DNA from: JAKZVK01 sp965237575
GTDB taxonomy: Bacteria > Acidobacteriota > Terriglobia > Bryobacterales > UBA6623
DNA: 64,000 nucleotides
Direction of reading: 5' to 3'
Assembly: GCA_965237575.1 (NCBI GenBank)
Contig: CBDEGI010000004.1
Span: 2,108,001-2,172,000 of the forward strand
Part shown: positions 47,051 to 55,205 of the stretch, piece after piece
Numbering within the stretch: the first letter of the stretch is position 1
How the letters are laid out: the number at the start of each line of letters is the position of its first letter
Program-made: the position numbers and the translations under genes
Notes under the pieces: model-generated
The model's input: only the letters and a program-made list of their open reading frames with translations
Database searches by the model: none
Told to the model about the DNA's origin: nothing

Positions 47051-47084
47051 CGTGCCGGACCGCTCCCTTACGGTCACGGCTCGG
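47051..47084. repeat. Dispersed GTGCCGGACCGCTCCCT repeat
   Basis: This is a member of the family at 5209-5245 and 36628-36655, here with TTACGGTCACGGCTCGG following. It lies in the convergent gap between the HhH gene and the YbaK gene. Confidence 0.75.
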
Positions 47085-47112
47085 TTGCTTTGCGCTTCGC
47101 CTCGGGACTGAT

Positions 47113-47604
47113 TCAATCGGTGTTGGGTTGGAGACCGAACGCAAAGACTTCGGGGTGGGCGACTTGAAGGTAGTCGTCGACGCGGAGGAACATCGAATCC
47201 GTAAGGGAGCCGGCATTGAAGGCGATGCGATCGTTGGCGGCGATCGACGTGTCGACATAGAGATCGAAGGGGAGTATCGGGTGCCCGAACGGCGGGACGG
47301 AGCCGGGAACCAGGCCGGTCAACTCCTTCAACTCGTCGGGTGTCGCGAAGCGGCTCTTGCGTATTCCGAAGTGAGATCGAATGGCTTGGGAGTCCACCCG
47401 CAGCGACGCGCTCAGAACGAAAAGCCGAAACTCGCTGCCCACCTTGATCAACAGCGCTTTGCCGCCGAAGCGGAGGTCCTCGCCGCGGACGCGGGCGGAG
47501 TCCTCAGAGGTACGGGTGGGCTCGTGGCGAAGCTCACGAAAGGGGACACCGGCGTCGCGCAATAGGGCGCGGATTTGGTCGAGAACGGCGGCGGGTTCAG
47601 GCAT
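47113..47604 (-). CDS. YbaK/EbsC-type aminoacyl-tRNA editing domain protein
   Basis: A 163-residue stand-alone editing domain that removes wrongly attached amino acids from tRNA. Matching parts: FRELRHEPTRTSEDSARVRG, GGKALLIKVGSEFRLFVLSA with the key Lys, VPGSVPPFG (the GxxxP loop) and YVDTSIAANDRIAFNAGS. The subgroup (ProXp, YbaK) cannot be fixed by eye. It converges with the HhH gene and is divergent from the cytochrome c gene. Confidence 0.9.
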   Translation of the reverse strand: MPEPAAVLDQIRALLRDAGVPFRELRHEPTRTSEDSARVRGEDLRFGGKALLIKVGSEFRLFVLSASLRVDSQAIRSHFGIRKSRFATPDELKELTGLVPGSVPPFGHPILPFDLYVDTSIAANDRIAFNAGSLTDSMFLRVDDYLQVAHPEVFAFGLQPNTD

Positions 47605-47642
47605 ATAGGTGTTAGCTTGACGTCGTGGAACGGCCGGTCAGC

Positions 47643-47690
47643 TATTTCTCGCAAAGGCGCGAAGGAGCGCGAAGGCCGCAAAGAAAGCCA
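47643..47690. repeat. Dispersed TTTCTCGCAAAGGCGC repeat
   Basis: The reverse complement of the CGCCTTTGCGAGA family at 17071-17100 and 17672-17700, here extended by a CGCGAAGGAGCGCGAAGG run. Confidence 0.65.
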
Positions 47691-47853
47691 TAACATTGTC
47701 TACGATCCGTGTAATGCGGTTCTTCAACTCCCCGCCGATACGCAGGTCCCGCAAAACGGAAGCGGTCGGTTCTCGCTAAAATATCTAGGCTTGATTGTAT
47801 AGGCGGGAGCGTCTCGTGATTGCCGACAACCATCACGACGCGGGGAGGATGCT

Positions 47854-48666
47854 GTGAAGAGGTTCGACACTCCGAAGAGCAGCGGCGTTTTGCCGATGCT
47901 CATGCTCTCCGTGCTCACGTGCGCCGCCACCGTGTCGGCGCAGCAGAGCGAAATTCGCAATCCCCACACCAGCCCGGAAGATGTCGCTGCTGGCGGGCGT
48001 CTCTTTCATGCGCACTGTGCGGTGTGCCACGGCCTCGACGGCTCCGGCCCCCGAGGCGCCGGCGCGGATTTGACCAAGGGCCAGTTTCGCCGCGGCGACA
48101 GCGACGCAGCGTTGCGGGAGACGATCCGCGACGGCATTCCCGGCACCGAGATGCCGGCGATCTTCTTTGAAGGGAAGCAGCTTTGGCAGATCGTAGCCTA
48201 CGTCCGCACTTTGAGTTCCGGGCCTGCTGCAGTCAGCGGCACCGGCGACCCCGGTCGCGGCAAGGCCCTGTTCTCCAAAGGCGGTTGCAGCCAGTGCCAC
48301 AAGATCAACGACACCGGAAACCGCCTAGGGCCGAATCTCAGCGACATCGGAGCCCGCCGTTCGGCCAAGTATCTTCGAGCCGCTGTGCTGCACCCAAACG
48401 ACACCGTGCTGCCGCAACACTGGATCCTCAAGGTGGTGACCAAGCGGGGGGATCAGATCGCCGGGACGCGGTTAAACGAAGACAGCTACTCCTTCCAAAT
48501 CCGCGACGGCAACGGTCGCCTCGTGTCGCTGCCCAAGAGCGATGTCAAGGAGTACGAGTTGGTCAAGACTTCGTCCATGCCCGCCTATGAGGAGCGTCTG
48601 AGCACCACGGAAGCAGACGACTTGGTCGCCTACCTCTCGACGTTGAGACGAGGAGCCCCCAGATGA
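47854..48666 (+). CDS. Secreted di-haem cytochrome c (second pair)
   Basis: A 270-residue paralogue of the 1605-2408 cytochrome. GTG 47854 is supported by GGAGG five bases upstream. A signal peptide (VLPMLMLSVLTCAATVSAQ) precedes two haem motifs, CAVCH and CSQCH. The C-terminal part again follows the Pirellula-type domain: GPNLSDIGARRS, TKRGDQIAG, a beta segment and SSMPAYEERLSTTEADDL. It should accept electrons from the PQQ dehydrogenase that follows, whose start overlaps its stop (ATGA). Confidence 0.93.
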   Translation: MKRFDTPKSSGVLPMLMLSVLTCAATVSAQQSEIRNPHTSPEDVAAGGRLFHAHCAVCHGLDGSGPRGAGADLTKGQFRRGDSDAALRETIRDGIPGTEMPAIFFEGKQLWQIVAYVRTLSSGPAAVSGTGDPGRGKALFSKGGCSQCHKINDTGNRLGPNLSDIGARRSAKYLRAAVLHPNDTVLPQHWILKVVTKRGDQIAGTRLNEDSYSFQIRDGNGRLVSLPKSDVKEYELVKTSSMPAYEERLSTTEADDLVAYLSTLRRGAPR

Positions 48667-50312
48667 AGCTCAACCGGCTGATGCCTAACCGACGGACGCT
48701 CAACCGCCGAGTGGCCCCGATTGCCCTGCTATGCCTTCTGCTGCCGGCACTACCGGCCCAGATCACCGAAGAGCAAATTCGCAAGGCGGACTCGGAGCCC
48801 GGCAACTGGCTCACCTATTCGCGTACCTACAAAAGCCAGCACTACAGCCCGCTCGACGAGATCAAGACCGGCAACGTCAGCGACCTCGATCTACAGTGGG
48901 TCTTCCAGGCCGACGAGAAGACCAAGTTTCAGTCGACCCCGCTAGTCGTCAACGGAGTGCTGTACGTGACGCACTCGCCGAACCACATCTCCGCCATCGA
49001 CGCCTCGACCGGGCGCGTGTTCTGGAAGTACCACCACACACTTTCGGAAGGAATCAGTGTTTGTTGCGGTCCGGTGAACCGGGGCTTGGCGATTCTCGGC
49101 GACACGCTTTACCAAGCCACGCTCGACGGCCGCTTGATGGCCTACGACTCCAGGACGGGTGAGGTCGAGTGGGACGTGAAGGTTGTCGACAACAGCGACG
49201 GCTACGCGCTGACCGTCGCGCCGTTGATCGTCAAGGACAAGGTCATCATCGGCACCGCCGGGGGCGAGTACGGCATCCGAGGGTTCCTCGACGCCTACGA
49301 CGCCAAGACCGGCGAACGCGCTTGGCGCTTTTGGACGATTCCCGGGCCCGGCGAGCCCGGGCACGATACGTGGGAGGGTGATGCCTGGAAGCGCGGCGGC
49401 GGGTCCATTTGGGTAACCGGCTCCTACGATCCGGATCTCAATCTCATGTACTGGGGTGTCGGCAACCCAGCTCCGGACTGGAACGCCGACGTCCGCCCCG
49501 GCGACAACCTCTACACCGACTCGGTGATCGCCATCGACCCCGACACCGGCAAGCTCAAGTGGCACTTCCAGTTCACGCCGAACGACCGTTGGGACTGGGA
49601 TGCCGTCCAAGTGCCCGTGTTGGTGGACCTCGAACACGAAGGCCGCATGCGCAAGCTGATGCTGTGGGCGAACCGTAACGCTTTCTACTACGTGCTCGAC
49701 CGCGAGACCGGCGAGTATCTGCTTGGCAAGCCCTTTGCGTATCAGAACTGGGCCGTCGGGCTGGACGAGAGTGGCAGGCCTATTGTTCGGCGCGAGAGCC
49801 ATCCGACAGCGGACGGAACCAAGGTCTATCCCAGCGTGCAAGGCGCCACGAACTGGTACGCGCCGACCTTTAGCCCGCGCACGGGGCTGTTCTATCTTCC
49901 GGTGTGGGACCGCTATCCAAGTACCTACTACAAGGGCGACGCGGTGTACGTGAAAGGCGCCAGGTATCCGGGCAGCCTGCCGCAAGGAATTTATCCGGAC
50001 GCGGTCAAAGACGAAGAGACCGGCTTCGGAGCCATCCGCGCGCTCGATCCGCTGACCGCCGAGAAGAAGTGGGAGTTCAAGATGACCGGCGTGACCGAGA
50101 GCGGCCTGCTCTCGACGGCCGGGGACGTGCTGTTCTCAGGCAGCATGGAAGGCCACTTCATCGCGTTGGACGTCAACGATGGCAAGCTGCTGTGGCGGAA
50201 GTACCTCGGCGGGCGCATGGCCAACTCCGCCATCACGTATCAGGTGCGCGGCAAGCAGCACGTGTCGGTCGCGGCCGGACACGCGCTCTTCACCTTTGCG
50301 TTGGAAGAGTAG
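48663..50312 (+). CDS. PQQ-dependent alcohol dehydrogenase with lanthanide-type signature
   Basis: A 549-residue periplasmic quinoprotein. A signal peptide ends near LLLPALPAQ. It keeps the adjacent-cysteine pair (Cys134-Cys135 in SVCCGPVNRG) that sits over PQQ, the metal Asn in VGNPAPDW, and the catalytic stretch NDRWDWDAV with Asp311 and Asp313. Asp at catalytic +2 is the mark of lanthanide-dependent enzymes such as XoxF and PedH. Tryptophan-docking-like repeats are spread through the chain. It is coupled to the upstream cytochrome c gene. It is related to the 2405-4018 enzyme, but the two clearly diverged long ago. Confidence 0.94.
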   Translation: MKLNRLMPNRRTLNRRVAPIALLCLLLPALPAQITEEQIRKADSEPGNWLTYSRTYKSQHYSPLDEIKTGNVSDLDLQWVFQADEKTKFQSTPLVVNGVLYVTHSPNHISAIDASTGRVFWKYHHTLSEGISVCCGPVNRGLAILGDTLYQATLDGRLMAYDSRTGEVEWDVKVVDNSDGYALTVAPLIVKDKVIIGTAGGEYGIRGFLDAYDAKTGERAWRFWTIPGPGEPGHDTWEGDAWKRGGGSIWVTGSYDPDLNLMYWGVGNPAPDWNADVRPGDNLYTDSVIAIDPDTGKLKWHFQFTPNDRWDWDAVQVPVLVDLEHEGRMRKLMLWANRNAFYYVLDRETGEYLLGKPFAYQNWAVGLDESGRPIVRRESHPTADGTKVYPSVQGATNWYAPTFSPRTGLFYLPVWDRYPSTYYKGDAVYVKGARYPGSLPQGIYPDAVKDEETGFGAIRALDPLTAEKKWEFKMTGVTESGLLSTAGDVLFSGSMEGHFIALDVNDGKLLWRKYLGGRMANSAITYQVRGKQHVSVAAGHALFTFALEE

Positions 50313-50548
50313 AAGCCGGAATCATAGTGGCGCGACAGGGCGTGGTCAGAAGTCTCTCGTGAATGCTGCATCGCCCCTTTCAAGCTTGTGGAGTTTGTCG
50401 CCGGCTGCCCACGGTTGAAACCGTTTGCTATGATCTCTCCGCCCCTCCGGGGCGGAACCCCTGGCTTCGCTGTCGTTATCGTCCGCTCTTGCCCTGCACA
50501 CGATCTCGCCGGCTGTTTATCGATCGCCCAGCCAAGTAAAATAATCCC

Positions 50549-51361
50549 TTGCGGGGAAATTCCGTCCAAAAGACCGAGTGGGACCAACTCGCCGAGCGCT
50601 CGGCTCCCTCCTGGTATCTCGATCCGCTCGTCGGCCGGCAGAAGCGGCAGCTCTACCAGGATCTGATCCGTCGGTGGGTGGACGGCTTTCGGCCTCACAC
50701 CGTCCTCAAGACGGATGTGTTCGAGGAGGCCCACGGCGCGGATCAAATCTTGTTCGACCTGCTCGACGACATGCCGCTCGCAGTGGGCATGGACGTGGCC
50801 TACGCGACGGTTGCGAAGGCTAGGCTGCGCGCCCCGACGGCGGGGGCCGGGTTTTTCGTCGGTGATGTGAGGCGCTTGCCGCTGGCATCGGATTCGATTG
50901 ACTGCGTGATATCAACGTCGACGTTGGATCACTTTGACACCGCGGAAGAGTTTGATCGAAGCCTTGCCGAGCTTGTCCGCATCACGCGACCCGGCGGACG
51001 CATGATTATTTCACTCGACAATGCCTACAACCCCCTCTACTACCCGTTGCGATGGGCCAGTCAACGCCGCGGCGCGCCGTTCGGGCTGGGCTACACGGTG
51101 TCGGTCAGAGGTCTCACCGAGAGCTTGCAGTCTCTCGGGCTCGAGGTTGACGCTCGGGAGACGTTGATTCACAATCCCAGGCTTCTGTCGTCCGCGCTGT
51201 TCACGGGCACCCGGCGCCTGCTGGGGCGTCACGCCGACCCGCCGATTCGAGCGATGCTGAGGATGTTCGCGCTGCTCGACGCGCTTCCCACCCGTTGGAT
51301 CACCGGCTGCTTCATCGCGGTCCGCGCCATCAAACCACAGACAGCGGCCCCACCGGCGTAA
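50549..51361 (+). CDS. Class I SAM-dependent methyltransferase
   Basis: A 270-residue protein with a methyltransferase fold. The SAM region is atypical: VLKTDVFEEAHGADQI, then AVGMDVAYATVAKARLRA in place of the usual E-x-G-x-G loop. It is followed by SDSIDCVISTSTLDHFD (post-I acidic and motif IV) and RITRPGGRMIISLDN. No ATG lies near the 5' end; TTG 50549 is used but has no good ribosome site, so the start is uncertain. The target is unknown. It is not clearly linked to its neighbours. Confidence 0.8.
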   Translation: MRGNSVQKTEWDQLAERSAPSWYLDPLVGRQKRQLYQDLIRRWVDGFRPHTVLKTDVFEEAHGADQILFDLLDDMPLAVGMDVAYATVAKARLRAPTAGAGFFVGDVRRLPLASDSIDCVISTSTLDHFDTAEEFDRSLAELVRITRPGGRMIISLDNAYNPLYYPLRWASQRRGAPFGLGYTVSVRGLTESLQSLGLEVDARETLIHNPRLLSSALFTGTRRLLGRHADPPIRAMLRMFALLDALPTRWITGCFIAVRAIKPQTAAPPA

Positions 51362-51668
51362 GCCTGGGGGCCGGGACGTGATTTGTGACCTGTGATTCGT
51401 GATTCGTGACTGAAGCCGGCCGTAAACAGCCGGCCTACAACGCGCTTCGCGCGGCAACCGCAGGAAGTATATGGAACGGGTGAAGTTGAAACTGAGACAC
51501 TACCGGCCCGCATTGCTGCCGGAAGCACGATCCAGTAAACTCACTTGGGCTGTCGTCACATACTGGCTGCCGTGATAGCCGCGAGCCGCGACCGGCCGGC
51601 TCGGATGAGTCGTCACTTTTAACGGCCTTCACTGTCAACGGTCTACTGTCTAAGAAAAGGACACCCAC
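51362..51668. other. Intergenic region with small direct repeats
   Basis: I see no gene. A TGATTCG/GTGATTCG microrepeat lies near 51383-51408, followed by a hairpin-forming GCCGGCCGTAAACAGCCGGC at 51416-51435. The segment 51416-51470 resembles 58660-58725, suggesting another dispersed family. Confidence 0.5.
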
Positions 51669-52796
51669 ATGAAGCCTTCATCCATCAGCCGTCGCTCTCT
51701 GATGCAGTCTGCATCCCTGGTTCCGTTTGCCGCCGTCGCCGGCACGGCCGCCAACTCGGCGGTGAAGGTGGGGCTGATCGGCGCCGGGGGGCGGGGCACG
51801 ACCTTGGCTCGGTATCTGGTAGAGGATTCCGGGGCCCGTCTGGTTGCCATCTCCGATTTGTTCGACGAACGAATCGAACGCGCCAAGAAAAGAATCCCCG
51901 TCGAGAATCCCAAGATCTACAAGAACTATCACGACCTGCTCGCGAGTGACGTCGACGCGGTCATCATCGCGACGCCGGTCTACCTGCACCCCGAGCACCT
52001 CGAAGCCGCGGTCAAGGCCAAGAAGCACATCTACGTCGAGAAGCCCGCCGCCGCCGATATCGAGGGTTGCAAGCGAGTAATGCGCGTTTCCGACTCCGCC
52101 GGACCGAACCTCAACATCACCTTCGGCTTCCAGCAGCGTTACGGCCCTGGCTACAAGACGGCTTGGGACACGGCCCACTCCGAAGGCTTCGGCCCCATGC
52201 GCCAAGCTACGGCCCGTTTCATCAAGGGTGCGTGGAGCGGCCAAGAGCCCGTTCACCCCAAGCCCATCACCGATATCGACAAGGTCAAGCAGTGGAAGCA
52301 TTGGCGCCACCTGTTCGGCGGCATCATCGTCGAGACCCACTGTCACTCGATCGACGTGCTCAACTGGTTCCTCGGCGGACATCCGACGAAAGCCGTCGGG
52401 AGCGGCGGCCGCACGATCATGAAGGCCGGCGACATGGCCGACCACATTACCGTCGTTTTCGACTACGAGGACAACGTGCAGGCCACGCTGATCGGCTCGC
52501 AGATCACGCCGAGCTTTTATCGCGACGTCCATGAGAAGTTTTTCGGAGCGAACGAGGTCGTCGAAACGGCCCGCCACTACTGGACGCATCATCGCGGCCA
52601 GGACAACTCGGTTCGCGTTGACGCGCCGCACAACATTACCCGCGATTCGGTGCATCAGTTCGTGCAGCGCGTGCGCGAAGGCAAGCCGGAGAACGTCGGC
52701 GTGCGCGGCGCCGAGAGCACTCTCACCGCGTTGATGGGACGCATGGCGATCGACTTGCGGCGCGAGGTGACTTGGGACGAGATGATGAAGTCGTAA
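51669..52796 (+). CDS. Tat-exported Gfo/Idh/MocA family oxidoreductase
   Basis: A 375-residue NAD(P)-dependent oxidoreductase. The N-terminus is a twin-arginine signal (SRRSLMQSASLVPFAAVAG). The Rossmann loop is VGLIGAGGRGTTLARYL, and the family signature EKP lies in KKHIYVEKPAA. The C-terminal beta domain includes GGIIVETHCHSIDVLNWFLG. Exported members of this family act on sugars or sugar acids and carry a tightly held cofactor. A DapA-like Tat protein follows 70 bp downstream, and a related oxidoreductase lies at 60235-61506. Confidence 0.92.
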   Translation: MKPSSISRRSLMQSASLVPFAAVAGTAANSAVKVGLIGAGGRGTTLARYLVEDSGARLVAISDLFDERIERAKKRIPVENPKIYKNYHDLLASDVDAVIIATPVYLHPEHLEAAVKAKKHIYVEKPAAADIEGCKRVMRVSDSAGPNLNITFGFQQRYGPGYKTAWDTAHSEGFGPMRQATARFIKGAWSGQEPVHPKPITDIDKVKQWKHWRHLFGGIIVETHCHSIDVLNWFLGGHPTKAVGSGGRTIMKAGDMADHITVVFDYEDNVQATLIGSQITPSFYRDVHEKFFGANEVVETARHYWTHHRGQDNSVRVDAPHNITRDSVHQFVQRVREGKPENVGVRGAESTLTALMGRMAIDLRREVTWDEMMKS

Positions 52797-52820
52797 GCAC
52801 AGTTGCGGCCCGGAGTGTGA

Positions 52821-52847
52821 TGTAGGGGCACGGCATGCCGTGCCCGC
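52821..52847. repeat. Interspersed GTAGGGGC repeat copy
   Basis: TGTAGGGGCACGGCATGCCG with GTGCCCGC following lies between two genes of the same direction. It contains the same GGCACGGCATGCCGTGCC palindrome as 7250-7269. Confidence 0.8.
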
Positions 52848-52866
52848 GGCGGCAAAAGGAGAGTTC

Positions 52867-53868
52867 ATGCTGCAATCCAACTCGCACTACACCTCGCACT
52901 ACACAAGGCGGCAGTGGCTGTCCGTACTCGGTGCGGCGGCCCTAGCTTCCCGCACCGCGCAAGCCGCGAAGCAGAAACCCATGCGCGGCGCCTTCATGAT
53001 CCTGGCGACGCCGTACACCTCGGGCAAGGCCATCGACTATGAAGACCTGGCCGCCGAAGTCGACTTCCTCGACCGCTGCGGCGTCCACGGCATGGTATGG
53101 CCCCAGCACGCCAGCGACCTCGCCTACCTGTCGAAACAGGAGCGCATGCGCGGCATGGAGGTGATCGCCAAAGCCGCAAGGGGAACCAAACCCGCCCTCG
53201 TTCTCGGGGTCCAGGCGGAGAACACCGAGGCGATGCTCGAGTTCGCCCATCGCGCCGAGGAACTGGCTCCCGACGCGATGATTGCCATCCCGCCCAAGCA
53301 AGCCAAGTCGCTCGACGACTATCGGGAGTACTTCCGGGCCTTGTGCAAGTTGACGAAGCGCCCGGTCTTCATCCAGACTGCCGGCGGCGCGCCCGAGGTC
53401 GAGCCGACGGTCGAGTTCATCGTCCAGATGGGCCGCGAATTCCCCAACTTCGGTTACCTCAAAGAAGAGTACAAGGGCGCCATCGAGCGCATGCAGCAGC
53501 TAGCGAAGCACCGGCCCGGCCCGATCAAGAGCATTCTCGGCGCAAGCCGCGCCCTCGGCTGGAGCTACGAGATGCGTCTCGGCATGGACGGCACGCTCAC
53601 CGGCGGCCCCATGTACGGCGACGTCTACGCCCACATGTGGGAGCTGCATCTGGCCGGCAAGCGCGACGAAGTGCGCAACGTCTTCAGCAAGCTGCTGCTG
53701 ATGACGAACCTCGAACGCCACATCCCCGGCGTGAAGTACTACCTGATGAAGAAGCGCGGCGTATTCAAGACCACGGTCTCCCGCCGCGGCGGGTACACCT
53801 ACACCCCCGAAGCCGCCGCCGAAATCGACCACAGCTTCGCGGCCCTGAAACCGTACCTGCGCGTCTGA
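52867..53868 (+). CDS. Tat-exported dihydrodipicolinate synthase (DapA) family protein
   Basis: A 333-residue class I aldolase-fold protein. ATG 52867 follows AAAGGAGA; the upstream in-frame ATG 52840 lies in a repeat. A Tat signal (YTRRQWLSVLGAAALAS) precedes the barrel: FMILATPYTSG, VHGMVWPQHASDLAYLS, LVLGVQAENTEAMLEF, and the Schiff-base Lys in FGYLKEEYKG. It is therefore probably an exported keto-acid aldolase or lyase, not lysine-pathway DapA. A 12-bp tandem duplication at 52881-52904 encodes SHYTSHYT before the signal. It probably works with the preceding oxidoreductase. Confidence 0.87.
   Translation: MLQSNSHYTSHYTRRQWLSVLGAAALASRTAQAAKQKPMRGAFMILATPYTSGKAIDYEDLAAEVDFLDRCGVHGMVWPQHASDLAYLSKQERMRGMEVIAKAARGTKPALVLGVQAENTEAMLEFAHRAEELAPDAMIAIPPKQAKSLDDYREYFRALCKLTKRPVFIQTAGGAPEVEPTVEFIVQMGREFPNFGYLKEEYKGAIERMQQLAKHRPGPIKSILGASRALGWSYEMRLGMDGTLTGGPMYGDVYAHMWELHLAGKRDEVRNVFSKLLLMTNLERHIPGVKYYLMKKRGVFKTTVSRRGGYTYTPEAAAEIDHSFAALKPYLRV
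52881..52904 (+). repeat. 12-bp tandem duplication, in frame
   Basis: CTCGCACTACAC occurs twice in a row, giving two SHYT units near the N-terminus of the DapA-like protein. Confidence 0.9.
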
Positions 53869-54084
53869 CCGGTGTTGCGTGGCTTTGTGATTATCGGGCC
53901 CACCGCTGGCGAATGTTCCGGAACTGTGCTGCTCCACCCAGCCGCCCGACCCGCGCCGCCGCGAAGCCGAGTCGACAGCCACCTTTACGCCGAAGCCGAA
54001 ACTGATGGACCTCGCGGAGGAGTTCCAGTACGCGGGTGTCGAGGATCAGATTCCGTCGAGGTATCGGGAGTGACTCTAGGAAAG

Positions 54085-55111
54085 CTAGCTGTTATGGGCC
54101 TCAAGGCCCTGTAGTTCGCGGGCAAGCTGGCTTGCAAGATCCCTTATGGTTGCGTAAACGATACATCTCTGACCCCGAAGGTCGAAAGGGCGTTCCGCCC
54201 CCTTCTTCACTAGAAGAACGGTTGGCACACCCTTTCCCCAGGCGTAACCCACTTCCAGGCATACATTCGGGTTCGATGTCGATATATCAGCTACCACGAG
54301 CCTTGCGGTCGCTATCCGTGATCTGACCCGTTCCATAACGTCACCCGTGTAGGTCGACAGGTCCGCTCTCTCTGCGAGCAAGCTAGCAGCAGTGACTGGT
54401 CCTTCAATGCCAAAGTAGAAAATATCATCCATTTCCGGCACGAAGGGCATGGCTATGCCAAAAGATCCATCCGGCACGAAGGGTGGCTACAAAGACATTG
54501 GCTTTGCCTGATCCGTACCCTGCGGATCGCAGGGCCTTCTGTGTATCCTCTGGCAGCGTTTGGAGGGAGCCCCGGCCAGAGGTTGCAATGTTCCCGTCTG
54601 GAAACACCTTAGCAAGTACGCGTGAGAGTCTCTTGGATCGCCTTTTGTCTCGCTCGACAAACGTGATACGGACCAAGTCCTTGGGATACTCTTGGGCCGT
54701 CATTGCCTCAATGACACCGGCGACCTCAGAACGAAAAGCTTCGACCTCGTCGAGTCCGTAGCCTGGGCCGTGAATCGTGAGCGCAATGTGGCGTGCTCCG
54801 GCAGGGTGCCCTGAAAGAATCGACAGCGCTCGTCGGCTGAACTCGCGTATCTCCGCGTAGCCGAAGGCGTGGAGGGGCTCGACACCAATGAAGAGTACTT
54901 GTGCGGCGGAAAGTGCTGGTTCTGATTCGACAACCCGATGGTCTCCAACCTCGGGCAAGTCGATGTCTGGATACACGGCTTCCAACCGCCCCCATGCTGC
55001 GCGGTCAGCGCCGTAGAGCGCTTGCGCGTACTTTAGGACAAGAACGTCAGCCTCGAACTCCAGGACATCACCGTTAACCACCGCAATTTCAATTTTTCGA
55101 GCCCTTGGCAT
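54085..55111 (-). pseudogene. Macro-like plus nucleoside deoxyribosyltransferase/SLOG-like protein, frameshifted
   Basis: ATG 55111 has AGGGAG upstream. Residues 1-200 look like a macro or leucyl-aminopeptidase N-domain fold (IEIAVVNGDVLEFEADVLVL, ARHIALTIHGPGYGLDEV). After KANVFVA the frame is broken by a 34-bp near-tandem duplication at 54452-54485. Without it the chain continues as MPFVPEMDDIFYFGIEGPV to VVADISTSNPNVCLEVGYAW, a nucleoside 2-deoxyribosyltransferase/SLOG-like domain with the conserved Glu. The intact form would be about 330 residues. It lies 94 bp downstream of a SLATT-type membrane protein on the same strand. Such pairs are predicted nucleotide-sensing conflict systems. Confidence 0.65.
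54434..54483. repeat. Imperfect tandem duplication causing a frameshift
   Basis: TCCGGCACGAAGGG occurs at 54434-54447 and again at 54470-54483. Comparison of the flanks gives a 34-bp insertion relative to the inferred ancestral gene. Confidence 0.85.
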
Positions 55112-55205
55112 ACGTTCGCTCCCTGATAAACATCTATTTCCATTCACGTTCGCGTCGGAAACAGCGCTCCAATCTCCTTCAACCAGTCCGTGAGCGTTTC
55201 GGCAG

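Noticed and set aside
51678..52880. A 400-codon reverse-strand open frame opposite the Gfo/Idh/MocA gene
   Set aside because: The forward gene has a Tat signal, a Rossmann loop and an EKP motif; the reverse frame has only composition-driven runs.
53981..54073. A short frame reading KLMDLAEEFQYAGVEDQIPS before a stop, possibly the tail of a lost gene
   Set aside because: It is too short and its 5' part is not recognisable; it may be a remnant, but nothing confirms this.
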